Source: a bacterium
Lineage (GTDB): Bacteria > Electryoneota > RPQS01
Assembly: GCA_016721565.1 (NCBI GenBank)
Contig: JADKHW010000055.1
Span: 37,567 to 101,566, forward strand
DNA length: 64,000 nucleotides
Reading direction: 5' to 3'
The notes below the pieces were generated by a model. It was not told where the DNA came from and did not search any database. It saw only the letters and a program-made list of their open reading frames with translations. Position 1 is the stretch's first letter; each line of letters opens with the position of its first letter. Shown here piece by piece: positions 1 through 8,888 of this stretch. A program made the position numbers and the translations under genes.

Positions 1-1
1 C

Positions 2-887
2 AATATTAAAAAGCGCGGGAATAGCCAGAATCAGCGCGCGAACCAGCAAAGCTTTTGACATCGCATTGCGTATAGCGTTGTAACTACTTTCACCCTCGTG
101 TTTGCGGAAATACTTCATGGCACTCTGAGCATGAATAGTGCGCGTGAATTCAAAATACTTGCCCATCGTAGTCGAGACTTTGTGAACCACTTCGGCCTCG
201 TTCACAATGTGAATTTCATAGCCCGCCGCTTTCACGCGCTTGCACCAATCGACTTCTTCAAAAAAGATGAAGAACTGTTCGTCAAGATTGCCGACTGTTT
301 TGCGCGCGGCTTCGGAAATCATCAGGCAACTACCTTCAACCTGATCAACTTCATCCAAACTCTCAATCGCACGCTCTCCATAGAGATAGCCGTTGAAGTA
401 CTTTGATGTCGAAAAGATCTTCGCCAAACCGATTGACGTCATCGCCAAGTTGCGCGGCGTGGGGAATCGTCTGGCCGCGCGATAGGAAATGCGTGCAGTT
501 GTTAGCATTCGCGCACCGACGATGCCCCACTGCGGATGCTTCAGCAGCTCGTCATACATCTTGCTGATTGCGCCATCCATCACAACGGTGTCTGGGTTCA
601 ACAGCAAGACTGTGTCAGCATGTGCAATCGCGATACCGGCGTTACAGGCCGCTGCAAAGCCTCGATTTTCACCTAAAGGGAGAAGTTTCACGCTTTCGAA
701 GTGAGCTGAAATCTTCGCAGTCGAACCATCCGTCGAATTATTGTCAACGATGATGATTTCAATACTCGTCGCCGCTTGGTCATTTTGCAACGATTCGAGA
801 CAATCAAAAATATCCTGTCCACCGTTATAATTTACGATAACGACAGATACTTTTGGATTGTTCTCTATGTGAATAGGATTCGACAAG
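2..887 (-). CDS. Family 2 glycosyltransferase, 3' end cut by window edge
   Basis: The reverse strand is open without a stop from about 887 to the window edge, about 295 residues. It begins with the GT-A fold opening VSVVIVNYNGG, followed by VDNNSTDGS and the LLNPDTVV motif (the NPD stands in for DXD). It continues with FFEEVDWCKR, typical of rhamnosyl- or other GT2 enzymes that move sugars from nucleotide donors to cell-surface glycans. No ATG lies between the upstream in-frame stop and the domain, so I place the start at TTG 887, giving MSNPIHIENN. Other TTG codons further up are possible. The last visible residues are hydrophobic and may begin a membrane anchor. The family call is firm, but the acceptor is unknown. 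Confidence 0.85.
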
Positions 888-1250
888 TAAGGTGTCTGCT
901 TTTTCAAGGACTTGAAGTGCCACAAGGTAGCCAATTAGATAGCCTCGTGCAAGCGCAATTCTTATCCTACGTACCCATCTGAGAAAAGTGGAGCAAGGCT
1001 TGCCCTTGTGACACACTGAATGTGACCCAGAATTGAGCTGTGGCAACTGCAAACTCAATAAATATAATAATAAAGACAGAAGAAATCTTGCGGGCGGTGG
1101 ACAGAACTGGGACTATCTCGTCCCGATTTTACCCTGCTGCTGGACAAGGATTTCCTGTCTGTAGTATTCTCAAGTTGTTTTTGAAACATTCCTGACCTGC
1201 CTCAAGGAAACGGCACGGGAAGGTCTGACATAAAATCTGAAGAAAACCAT
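888..1250. other. Intergenic region between glycosyltransferase and che operon
   Basis: These 363 bases separate divergent genes. I see an imperfect palindrome at 988-1009 related to the REP-like family described below, and a short GGGAC/GTCCC hairpin followed by GATTTT at 1109-1128. I could not identify a convincing sigma-70, sigma-28 or sigma-54 promoter for the che operon, although it must lie here. The open frame on the reverse strand at 825-1058 overlaps the glycosyltransferase in another frame and looks spurious. Confidence 0.5.
988..1009. repeat. REP-like palindrome, family R2 (diverged copy)
   Basis: This is a GTGG...CAAGGCTTG...CCCTTGT palindrome. It matches the layout of the copy at 12636-12659 (GTGGCAGG...CCTGCCCTTGT), including the shared CCCTTGT end. 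It is one of several intergenic copies, and its membership is by eye only. Confidence 0.45.
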
Positions 1251-3836
1251 ATGATCAATCTGACGCAAATAGCTGAAGAAGTTCTCCTCCTAAGTCCCGG
1301 CGACGCCTCCGCCAAAAAAGTCGCGTCGATGCTGGCCGAACTCTCGAAGCAAAACGGACTCAGCGCGGAGATTCGTAAGTGCGCGACCGATGCAAGTCAA
1401 CTTGCCAAAAAACTCGCCACGAAGAAATCCACGGCGGCGGACCTGCAAGCTTTGCTCGGCCTGCTCTCGAAGTTAGAGGACATGGAAACCGCAACGGCTC
1501 CAACAAGTGTTTCGAATGAACTGGTGGCCGAGTATCTCGCTTCCCAAGACTCCGTGCTCGATGACTTTGAAGAGCTTGCCATGGGGCTTGTGGCGCAAGG
1601 GGAACAGGGATTTCGGGCGCTGAAACGGCAAGTTCACACTTGGAAAGGCGAACTGGGCATTATCGGTGCCGATAGCCTGGCAAAGTCGCTGCACTCTATT
1701 GAAGATTCTCTTGACGGGATTACTAAAGACGCATATCAAAATGTGTGCGACGCCATGCTCGACCTAAAGGATAGCATGGCAGAATGCTTCAAGGCGTTGC
1801 GCGAAGGACGGCAACCAATATTGGAAACGGACAAAGTTCTGGCGTTGCTCGTGCAGGCGCCAGAAACTATTGCAGCTCCGCCTGCACCGGTGCCAGTGGT
1901 GGAAGTCGTTCAGCCAGCTGTCGTGGTTGTAGAGCAAGCGCCGCTTGCTCCGACTACAGAACCAACGAAAACGCAAGACTCGATTCCATTTGAACAGCGC
2001 AAAGCCGAACTACACAGCGTGGTCGACGGAAATTTCCTCATCCCAGATGGAGTTGATGTTGAACTTGTCGGTGAATTTCGCACGGAAGCAGAAGAGCACT
2101 TCCAGAACATCGAAGTCGGCTTGATGAACCTCGAATCCACACCCGATGATATGGAATCGGTAAACACGGTGTTCCGAGCGTTCCATACGGTTAAGGGTGT
2201 GGCAAGTTTCGTCGGCGTAAACTACATCACGGAGCTTGCGCACAAAGGCGAAAACTTGCTTGACCGCGTACGCAAAGGTACTCTGACACTCGAGGGTCCA
2301 TTTCTGGACTTGGCCTTCGAGTCAATGGATCTGGTTCGCCGCATGGTGCAAACGCTCACAGATGCAATCGCTGAGGGCAAGTATGCTGTTCCCAAGAACT
2401 ACGCGAGTTTGCTTTATCGCTTAGAGCATCCTGAAGAAGTGCTCGAAAACTTCCGCGCCAACGGCGGTGTGATTGTCAAGCAAGAAGAAGAGATATTTGA
2501 AGACGGCACCGACGGAAACGGTGACGGAGAATCCGAAACGACCGGTCAACAACAAAGTGACCCGGCAGTAAATGCAGAGCAGAAGCCCGGAACTCCTAAA
2601 GCCGAAGGCCAATCATCGTCAGGTGCGGTGACTGATGCCACCGTCAAAGTAAACATGTCGCGCCTCGACTCGCTGATTAATATGGTCGGCGAACTTGTGA
2701 TTTCACAGGCGATGGTTAGTCAAGATCCCGATATTCTGCTCTCCGCCAATCGCAAGCTGACTCAAAACGTTGCGCAGTTGGCAAAGATTACGCGCAGCCT
2801 GCAGGAGCTTGCACTTTCGATGCGCATGGTTTCCGTCAAGGCAACCTTCCAAAAGATGGCGCGCCTTGTCCGTGACGTGGCACGCAAATCCAATAAGATT
2901 GTCGAGTTTGAAATGTCCGGTGAAGAGACCGAACTCGACCGCAACATGGTTGAAGCTATCGCCGATCCGCTTGTGCACATGGTTCGCAACGCAGTAGATC
3001 ACGGCGTCGAGCCGCCGGAGACACGCCTTGAAGTCGGCAAAACTCGCCATGGCGTCGTGCATCTCTCTGCCGCGCATGAAGGCGGCTCGGTGCTAATTAC
3101 ACTTACGGATGATGGACGCGGACTCAACCGTGAAAAGATCCTTTCGAAAGCAATTGAGCGCGGCATCATCGAACCGAATGCAGTGATGACGGACAAGGAG
3201 ATCTACAACTTGATCTTCTTGCCGGGATTTTCTACGGCGGACAAAATCACCGACGTGTCAGGCCGTGGTGTGGGCATGGACGTCGTGCGTACGAATATCG
3301 AAAAGCTACGCGGCTCGGTTGAGATTGACTCCACACCGGGACATGGCAGCATCTTCCGCATTCGCCTCCCGTTGACGCTTGCAATCATTGACGGTATGGT
3401 GATCAAAACTGGCTCGCAGCGCTTCATCATTCCGACGATTGCCATTACAGAATCATTTAGGCCACAACAGGATGACATTGTTACAGTTCACGGTCGCGGA
3501 GAAATGGTTAAGCTCCGCGGGCATTTACTGCCGGTCAGTCGCCTCCATTCAGTTTTCGGAGTAGTAGATGCAGGCACAAAGCTCTCAGACAGCATTCTGA
3601 TCGTGGCCGAAGCCAAATCGCGTCGCATCGCAATCATGGCGGATGCGCTGGTTGGTCAACAGCAAGTCGTCATTAAATCTCTTGGTCACCTCTTCGAGGA
3701 CATGGACGGCGTGGCCGGTTGCGCAATTCTTGGCGACGGTCGCATCAGTTTAATTCTCGATATTGAAGGAATTCTTTCCGTAAGTCAAAAAACCTATCCC
3801 GCATATATACCGGCGGCGGCGGAAACAACAGCATGA
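1251..3836 (+). CDS. cheA: Chemotaxis histidine kinase CheA with two Hpt domains
   Basis: CheA autophosphorylates on an Hpt histidine and passes the phosphate to CheY and CheB. This 861-residue protein carries two Hpt-like domains. The first has His129 in VHTWKGELG, and the second, more canonical, has His312 in AFHTVKG. A Pro/Val-rich linker (about 205-245) separates them. The dimerisation helix starts near 465 (SRLDSLINMVGELV). The ATPase follows with the N box HMVRNAVDHG (576-585), DDGRG (620-624) and GRGVGMDVV (671-679), and a CheW-like domain occupies about 715-850. An acidic linker (405-460) resembles the CheY/P2 spacer, but no clear P2 domain is seen. It is the first gene of the operon and overlaps cheR by four bases. 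Two phosphotransfer domains are unusual for a simple CheA. Confidence 0.96.
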   Translation: MINLTQIAEEVLLLSPGDASAKKVASMLAELSKQNGLSAEIRKCATDASQLAKKLATKKSTAADLQALLGLLSKLEDMETATAPTSVSNELVAEYLASQDSVLDDFEELAMGLVAQGEQGFRALKRQVHTWKGELGIIGADSLAKSLHSIEDSLDGITKDAYQNVCDAMLDLKDSMAECFKALREGRQPILETDKVLALLVQAPETIAAPPAPVPVVEVVQPAVVVVEQAPLAPTTEPTKTQDSIPFEQRKAELHSVVDGNFLIPDGVDVELVGEFRTEAEEHFQNIEVGLMNLESTPDDMESVNTVFRAFHTVKGVASFVGVNYITELAHKGENLLDRVRKGTLTLEGPFLDLAFESMDLVRRMVQTLTDAIAEGKYAVPKNYASLLYRLEHPEEVLENFRANGGVIVKQEEEIFEDGTDGNGDGESETTGQQQSDPAVNAEQKPGTPKAEGQSSSGAVTDATVKVNMSRLDSLINMVGELVISQAMVSQDPDILLSANRKLTQNVAQLAKITRSLQELALSMRMVSVKATFQKMARLVRDVARKSNKIVEFEMSGEETELDRNMVEAIADPLVHMVRNAVDHGVEPPETRLEVGKTRHGVVHLSAAHEGGSVLITLTDDGRGLNREKILSKAIERGIIEPNAVMTDKEIYNLIFLPGFSTADKITDVSGRGVGMDVVRTNIEKLRGSVEIDSTPGHGSIFRIRLPLTLAIIDGMVIKTGSQRFIIPTIAITESFRPQQDDIVTVHGRGEMVKLRGHLLPVSRLHSVFGVVDAGTKLSDSILIVAEAKSRRIAIMADALVGQQQVVIKSLGHLFEDMDGVAGCAILGDGRISLILDIEGILSVSQKTYPAYIPAAAETTA

Positions 3837-4687
3837 AACATTCGGTTACCGAACCGCTCGGTGCGGCACAGAGCTTAAAGATCACTGACTCTGAATTTCG
3901 CAAAGCGTCTGAGTTGGTCAAGTCACTTGCTGGTATTCATCTTACGGATGGCAAGCGCGAACTTGTTAGTGCGCGATTAGCAAAACGCCTTCGCACCCTC
4001 GGTTTGGCTACACTCAATGACTATCTTGATGTCGTCAAAGAGGACAAAACGCAAGATGAGTTAGTGATGATGCTCGATGCACTCACGACGAATCTCACCA
4101 GTTTCTGGCGCGAGTCAGATCACTTTGATTTTGTCGTCGAACAGGTCTTGCCCAAACTCGAATCGCGTGGGACAAACGAAATTCGCATCTGGTCTGCTGG
4201 TTGCTCGACGGGCGAAGAACCCTACGGGTTGGCTATGTTGATTCTCGGAAATCTGAAGAATGCTCAGAATGCGAAGCTAAGAATTTTGGCAACGGATCTT
4301 TCCACGCGCGTCCTCGACACTGCCAAACGTGCTAAATACGGTGAAGAGCGTGTCAAGAATATTCCGCCAGATTTGCGGAATAAGTTCGTGACCAAAGAGA
4401 ACGGTCCGCACGGAGCAATCTATTCAATAAATCCGAACGTTCGCTCCGCTATCACGTTTGGGCGGTTGAACCTGATGGAGCCGTGGCCGATGAAAGGCCC
4501 GTTCGACATGATTTTCTGCCGAAATGTGATGATCTATTTTGATAAGCCTACGCAAAAGCAACTTGTGGAACGGTTCGCCGGTTTGCTTCGTTCGGGCGGG
4601 ACACTTTTTGTTGGTCACTCTGAAAGTTTGGCCGGCGTGCAGCATTCATTCCGTTACCTAAGACCCACGATTTACGAGAAACCGTGA
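3833..4687 (+). CDS. cheR: Chemotaxis receptor methyltransferase CheR
   Basis: CheR methylates receptor glutamates using S-adenosylmethionine. At 284 residues it is the usual length. It has an N-terminal helical domain followed by the methyltransferase fold with WSAGCSTGEEPYGLAM (SAM-binding loop), LATDLS, and FDMIFCRNVMIYFD, all family hallmarks. The ATG overlaps the cheA stop (ATGA) and the end overlaps cheD, so translation is probably coupled. No C-terminal tetrapeptide-repeat extension is present. Confidence 0.96.
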   Translation: MKHSVTEPLGAAQSLKITDSEFRKASELVKSLAGIHLTDGKRELVSARLAKRLRTLGLATLNDYLDVVKEDKTQDELVMMLDALTTNLTSFWRESDHFDFVVEQVLPKLESRGTNEIRIWSAGCSTGEEPYGLAMLILGNLKNAQNAKLRILATDLSTRVLDTAKRAKYGEERVKNIPPDLRNKFVTKENGPHGAIYSINPNVRSAITFGRLNLMEPWPMKGPFDMIFCRNVMIYFDKPTQKQLVERFAGLLRSGGTLFVGHSESLAGVQHSFRYLRPTIYEKP

Positions 4688-5187
4688 TTCAGTCAACATC
4701 AACCGATACTCGTCGTCACATCGTAGGTGTCGCCGACATGAAGGTTGCGAAGGGCGCAGGGCAATTGATTGTCACCCATGCTTTGGGGTCCTGCATCGGC
4801 ATCGCAATTCATGATCCGGTTGCGCTCGTGGGAGGCATGTTGCATTACATGCTTCCGGATTCTACCGTGAATCCCGGGCGCGCAGATACCAACCCCTACA
4901 TGTTCGCCGATACCGGAATCCCAATTTTTCTCCAAAGGCTTTATGCTCTTGGCGCCGTAAAATCGCGCCTTGTTGTGAAAGTTGCCGGGGGAGCACAGTT
5001 TGTTGATCACAAAGACTTCTTTGCAATCGGCAAAAGAAACTACACCGCCATGCGCAAAATCTTCTGGAAAGAAGGTCTGCTTTGCAAAGGCGAACACGTT
5101 GGTGGCACAATATCACGCACGCTCTACCTTGAAATAGGAAGTGGCCGCACGTGGTTCACAAACTCCGGGCAAGAGGTGGATCTATGA
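4684..5187 (+). CDS. cheD: Chemoreceptor glutamine deamidase CheD
   Basis: CheD deamidates receptor glutamines and, in other bacteria, partners with CheC/CheX-type phosphatases. The 167-residue protein has the catalytic Cys37 in ALGSCIGIAI and His54 in GGMLHYMLP, both in the expected context. A start at GTG 4684 overlaps the cheR stop by four bases. The gene ends four bases into the next reading frame (ATGA). With cheX two genes downstream, a CheD-CheX adaptation branch is plausible but is inference. Confidence 0.93.
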   Translation: MIQSTSTDTRRHIVGVADMKVAKGAGQLIVTHALGSCIGIAIHDPVALVGGMLHYMLPDSTVNPGRADTNPYMFADTGIPIFLQRLYALGAVKSRLVVKVAGGAQFVDHKDFFAIGKRNYTAMRKIFWKEGLLCKGEHVGGTISRTLYLEIGSGRTWFTNSGQEVDL

Positions 5188-6059
5188 TTTCCATAGCTGC
5201 AATTTCCTTGGACATAGAGCGACTTGAGCCTGTGTCAGCCACGGTGCCTCGCCTTGCCAGCGTTGTAGCAGACGAAAACGCAGGCGTCGATGAAATCTGC
5301 AAAGTCATTGAGTATGATCCTGCGCTTACGGCCAATGCAATAAAACTTGCAAACTCGGCCTATTTTGCGTCACCTGCCGCGGTACACACTGTTCGCGAAG
5401 CCGTCAACAAGATCGGCGCAGGCAGAATCCTGCAAGATGCTGTTGGTCGCGAAGTCGGACCGCGCTTCTTAAAAGCTATGCCTGCTTATGAAATGGAAGA
5501 GCTTGAACTGTGGCATCATTCTGTGGCGGCGGCAACGGCCGCTTCACTCTTGCCGCGTTACGCCTTAGTACCGATTCCGCCAATGGCATTTACGGCGGCC
5601 CTTTTGCATGACATGGGCAAACTGGTTATCTCTCGTCATCTCGATGAAGAAACGCGGCAAGAGATTCGCCGATATCTCCACGAGGGATTAACCTACGTTC
5701 AGGCCGAGCGCCGGGCATTAGGTTTCGACCATGCACAAATCGGAGGATTGGTGGCGCGTCGTTGGAGATTCCCGGATGAATTGGCCAACTGCATTGCGTG
5801 GCATCATCATCCACACCGCGATAACATTGCAAGTCCGGCTCTGGATGCGGTACACGTTTCCAATGCTGTTGCCAAGACCATCGGACAAGGTCTTGGCGTA
5901 GAGGGAATGAATATGTCGGTAGATACTGAATCCGTGCGCGCGCTCGGACTGACAGTCGAATCGTTGGAAACACTGTGCGCGCAAACTATGCTGGAATTAC
6001 CCATAACATTAGAACTATTCGAGGATGTCCACAGTGGCGTACAACATTCTCATCGTTGA
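5184..6059 (+). CDS. HDOD-domain signalling protein inside che operon
   Basis: HDOD proteins are HD-GYP relatives that usually act in signalling without a known enzymatic activity. I chose ATG 5184 (291 residues) because it overlaps the cheD stop as ATGA and sits behind the ribosome site AGAGGTGGA; a GTG 33 bases upstream is possible. The sequence shows the HDOD N-half (VIEYDPALTANAIKLANSAYF) and an HD-like half with LLHDMGKLV and WHHHP, so some metal-binding histidines are kept. Its place between cheD and cheY suggests that it feeds into the same pathway. The partner or ligand is unknown. Confidence 0.88.
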   Translation: MISIAAISLDIERLEPVSATVPRLASVVADENAGVDEICKVIEYDPALTANAIKLANSAYFASPAAVHTVREAVNKIGAGRILQDAVGREVGPRFLKAMPAYEMEELELWHHSVAAATAASLLPRYALVPIPPMAFTAALLHDMGKLVISRHLDEETRQEIRRYLHEGLTYVQAERRALGFDHAQIGGLVARRWRFPDELANCIAWHHHPHRDNIASPALDAVHVSNAVAKTIGQGLGVEGMNMSVDTESVRALGLTVESLETLCAQTMLELPITLELFEDVHSGVQHSHR

Positions 6060-6423
6060 TGATTCAGCTTTGACCCGAACTGTAATGGAGCGTACGGTAC
6101 GCATGTGCGGCGTCGAGATCAGTGAAATCCGTACGGCAGAGCACGGCAAAGCTGCCCTGGCCGTGCTTGAGGACTTCTGGCCCGACATTGTCTTCTGCGA
6201 TATCAACATGCCCGTGATGGACGGATTGCAGTTCGTCCAAACTCTCAAAGACAGCAGCGAGTGGAGCGACTTACCCGTCGTAATTGTTTCGACGGAAGGC
6301 AGCGAAACCCGCATGGAAGAACTGCGTCGTAACGGTGTGCAAGGCTACATTCGTAAACCGTTCGCACCCGAAGATGTGGCGACGATGATTCAACAAGTCT
6401 TAGGAGCCAAGAACAATGTCTGA
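6025..6423 (+). CDS. cheY: CheY-like single-domain response regulator
   Basis: This is a 132-residue receiver domain alone, with the acid pair DD (12-13), phospho-acceptor Asp59 in VFCDINMP, switch Ser/Thr at 89-90 and Lys111 in RKPF. It is the likely phosphoryl target of the CheA kinase and the output to a motor or other effector. The chosen ATG overlaps the HDOD gene by 35 bases and has GAGG just upstream. GTG 6034 is an alternative. The end overlaps cheX by eight bases. Confidence 0.93.
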   Translation: MSTVAYNILIVDDSALTRTVMERTVRMCGVEISEIRTAEHGKAALAVLEDFWPDIVFCDINMPVMDGLQFVQTLKDSSEWSDLPVVIVSTEGSETRMEELRRNGVQGYIRKPFAPEDVATMIQQVLGAKNNV

Positions 6424-6880
6424 TAATTACGAACAGGCAATTCTCGACGTGGCGAGCCACGTCTTCGAGACCTCCGCATTCCTGAGTGTGTATCCGCTTG
6501 ATGAGGGAGGGGAATTACCGCCCCCTGACTTCTGCGCGACGATGACCTTCAGAGGCGCGGCGGATGGCCGAGTATCCATGCGCATCGCCGGTGAAGTGCT
6601 CGATACTATCGTTGACAACGTGCTCGAAATGGATTCTGATCCCGAAGAGCAGATGAAGCGGCGCAACGACGTTCTCAAAGAAATGCTCAACATGCTCTGC
6701 GGGAACCTGCTCACCGCGCACTTTGGTTCAAACCCCGTGTTTAATCTCTCGCCACCGGAAGTGATTGAATCGGCGGAAATGCCTGCTCCGACATCCGCAG
6801 AAGTGCACCATGTTCTCTTAAACATTGAGCACACGCTGGCTGAAGTGATGTTTGAAGTGCAGAATCAAAAGAACTCTTAA
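6416..6880 (+). CDS. cheX: CheX/CheC-like CheY phosphatase
   Basis: The 154-residue protein matches the CheC/CheX/FliY fold. It has the signature EMLNMLCGNLL in the second half, where Glu and Asn are the residues that dephosphorylate CheY-P, and the strand TFRGAADGRVSMRI before it. It contains one signature helix, as in CheX, not the two of CheC. It starts eight bases before the cheY stop. The role in signal termination comes from family knowledge; only the motif is visible here. Confidence 0.85.
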   Translation: MSDNYEQAILDVASHVFETSAFLSVYPLDEGGELPPPDFCATMTFRGAADGRVSMRIAGEVLDTIVDNVLEMDSDPEEQMKRRNDVLKEMLNMLCGNLLTAHFGSNPVFNLSPPEVIESAEMPAPTSAEVHHVLLNIEHTLAEVMFEVQNQKNS

Positions 6881-6892
6881 CGAACATAGATC

Positions 6893-7903
6893 ATGATAAA
6901 AGTATTGGTGGTGGACGATTCCGCGCTCGTGCGCCGCGTCCTTAGTGAAGAACTTGCGCGTGATCCTGAAATCGAAGTTGTCGGAACAGCTCCAGATCCC
7001 TATGTCGCACGCGACAAGATACTTAGCCTTGCTCCCGATGTATTAACACTCGATATTGAAATGCCGCGTATGGACGGGTTATCTTTCCTGCGCAAGCTAA
7101 TGAAGCATAAACCGATGCCTGTGGTCGTCGTTTCGTCGCTGACTCCAAAGGGTAGTGAAATGGCGATGGACGCGCTCGCGCTTGGAGCCGTGGATGTATT
7201 TTGTAAGCCGGGTGAAGCCTACTCCGTTGGCGAACTTTCAAAAGAACTCATTGCGCGTGTAAAAGGAGCCGCACGCGCGCGCATGACCGTTCGCACCGAC
7301 GCTCCACCGTCAAAACCGATGGAAGCCTTGAAAGAAACGACACTCAAGATCATTGCCATCGGCGCATCAACCGGTGGCACCGAAGCGTTGCGCGAAGTCT
7401 TGCAGCGCTTCCCGGTCAACTCACCTCCGACCGTTGTCGTGCAGCACATGCCGGAAAAATTCACGAAGGCATTTGCAGATCGGTTGAATGGAATCTGCGC
7501 GATTGAAGTCCGCGAAGCCAAAGACGGCGATACTTTGCGTCCGGGTCTTGCCTTGATCGCTCCGGGAAATCTGCACATGATGCTCCAACGAAGCGGCGCA
7601 GTTTACTCCGTTGCAGTCAAAGATGGTCCGCGTGTCCATCATCAGCGTCCTGCTGTTGACGTGCTCTTTAAGTCCATTGCCCGCGTAGCCGGAAAGAATG
7701 CAGTCGGAGCAATTTTAACAGGTATGGGCGGAGACGGGGCGGATGGCATGCTCGAAATGAAGCAAGCCGGAGCCAAGACTATCGCCCAAGATGAGAAAAG
7801 CTGTGTCGTCTTCGGCATGCCGAAGGAAGCCATTGCCCGTGGCGGCGTCGATTCGGTGATGTCTTTAGAGCTGATTGCACAAGGAATTATGAGTAAGCTC
7901 TAA
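6893..7903 (+). CDS. cheB: Chemotaxis methylesterase CheB
   Basis: CheB removes methyl groups from receptors and deamidates glutamines after phosphorylation by CheA. At 336 residues it has a receiver with Asp54 (LTLDIEMP) and Lys105 (CKPGE), a linker of about 35 residues, and the esterase domain with the catalytic triad Ser159 (IGASTGG), His185 (VQHMPEKF) and Asp281 (TGMGGDGADGM). It closes the operon and is followed by a strong terminator hairpin. Confidence 0.97.
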   Translation: MIKVLVVDDSALVRRVLSEELARDPEIEVVGTAPDPYVARDKILSLAPDVLTLDIEMPRMDGLSFLRKLMKHKPMPVVVVSSLTPKGSEMAMDALALGAVDVFCKPGEAYSVGELSKELIARVKGAARARMTVRTDAPPSKPMEALKETTLKIIAIGASTGGTEALREVLQRFPVNSPPTVVVQHMPEKFTKAFADRLNGICAIEVREAKDGDTLRPGLALIAPGNLHMMLQRSGAVYSVAVKDGPRVHHQRPAVDVLFKSIARVAGKNAVGAILTGMGGDGADGMLEMKQAGAKTIAQDEKSCVVFGMPKEAIARGGVDSVMSLELIAQGIMSKL

Positions 7904-7936
7904 TTACTTGCGATTCTAACGCAAATCCGTTATTAT

Positions 7937-7966
7937 AACCCTTGTCACTAAAGTACAAGGGTTTTT
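7937..7966 (+). terminator. Hairpin terminator after cheB, overlapping a ribosome site
   Basis: A nine-base-pair stem, AACCCTTGT/ACAAGGGTT, with a nine-base loop runs into five Ts. The next gene starts at 7970, so AAGGG in the 3' arm of the stem is also the only candidate Shine-Dalgarno for it. The hairpin may therefore both end che transcription and mask the downstream start. Confidence 0.75.
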
Positions 7967-7969
7967 CTT

Positions 7970-8614
7970 ATGTATCGAGTTTTGTTGGCCTTGTGTTGTA
8001 TGGTTTGGGCGGTAGGCTGTGTTCCTCAGAAGCCCGAAAAGAAAGTTGAAAAGGCGCCCATGGAGAAGCCGATGGGAGATCGCCCGATGGGAGACCAGCC
8101 GACCAATCCGCACGCGACGACCGGGCCGGGTTTGGACCTGACCAGCTTCATGTCTGAGTTACCCGCTGGCTGGACCAAGACGACGCCGTCTTCGAACATG
8201 CGCCTCGGTCAGGCTTCACTGGCTCGCGCCAACGGCGACAATGCCGACGGCGAATTGGCAATCTTCCACTTCCCCGGAACAGGCGGCAGTTCAATGGCAA
8301 ACTTGCAGCGTTGGGAAGGTCAGATGACCGGCCCGAATGGTGAGCCGGGTGCGTCAATCGCCAAAACCGACTCGATGCGTCTCGATAATGGCATTTTGGT
8401 CATCACGATTGACATTACAGGCACGATGCTGCCGTCCACGATGGGTACAGGTCCGAGCACAGAACAGCCCAACTATCGCATGTTGGCCTCCGTTCTCGAG
8501 ACACCGGCAGGTAACTACTTCGTCAAGCTAACCGGCCCGAAGAACACGATTGCCTCTCATGCCGATAAATACCGCGCCTTCCTGAAGCGCGCCAAACTCG
8601 GCGGAGCCGCATAA
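7970..8614 (+). CDS. Predicted lipoprotein of unknown function
   Basis: The N-terminus MYRVLLALCCMVWAVGC is a lipoprotein signal peptide with lipobox AVGC, so the mature protein would be lipid-anchored at Cys17. It is followed by a low-complexity Lys/Pro/Met stretch (KVEKAPMEKPMGDRPMGD) and a globular domain from about residue 60 with ELAIFHFPG and LTGPKNTI. The rest of the 214 residues resembles uncharacterised proteins of planctomycetes and FCB bacteria, but I do not recognise a family. It has its own terminator at 8638. Confidence 0.75.
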   Translation: MYRVLLALCCMVWAVGCVPQKPEKKVEKAPMEKPMGDRPMGDQPTNPHATTGPGLDLTSFMSELPAGWTKTTPSSNMRLGQASLARANGDNADGELAIFHFPGTGGSSMANLQRWEGQMTGPNGEPGASIAKTDSMRLDNGILVITIDITGTMLPSTMGTGPSTEQPNYRMLASVLETPAGNYFVKLTGPKNTIASHADKYRAFLKRAKLGGAA

Positions 8615-8637
8615 TTCTGTACCGACTGAAAATCGAA

Positions 8638-8664
8638 AACGCCGGACTCACGTCCGGCGTTTTT
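8638..8664 (+). terminator. Rho-independent terminator
   Basis: A perfect ten-base-pair stem AACGCCGGAC/GTCCGGCGTT with a TCAC loop runs into a T-tract. It lies 24 bases after the lipoprotein stop. Confidence 0.9.
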
Positions 8665-8849
8665 GTTGATCTGAATGCGCGTTACCCAACCAAGCGTTTC
8701 ACTCGCAAAGTCGGATATCTTCCCAGCACCAGATTCGCTCTTCATATATTCCCCGACCTCTGTACCCCTTGCCCCGTTTACGGGGAAAGGGGGCGGGGTT
8801 AGGGGTTCCGTTCGGGGGCAAGGTAGGGGGTGAGCCCCAAAATCCTCAA

Positions 8850-8888
8850 GCGGGCGCAAGGTTGCCCACTTTTCAAGTGGGGCGGCTA
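8850..8888 (-). repeat. Stop-codon hairpin element, copy 1 (CBS gene)
   Basis: Read on the reverse strand this is the TAG stop of the CBS gene, then CCGC, then the palindrome CCCACTTGAAAAGTGGG (8865-8881), then CAACC and TTGCGC. The same order, with nearly the same palindrome, occurs at the pfkA stop (31612-31643). Variants with another palindrome occur at three other stops. Confidence 0.75.

Noticed and set aside
825..1058. Reverse-strand open frame of 77 residues upstream of the glycosyltransferase
   Set aside because: Its 3' part overlaps the glycosyltransferase in another frame, and the protein shows no domain or good start.
1100..1250. Sigma-54 or sigma-28 promoter for the che operon
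   Set aside because: GGCACGG near 1213 and nearby sequence lack the second box at the right spacing, so no call is made.
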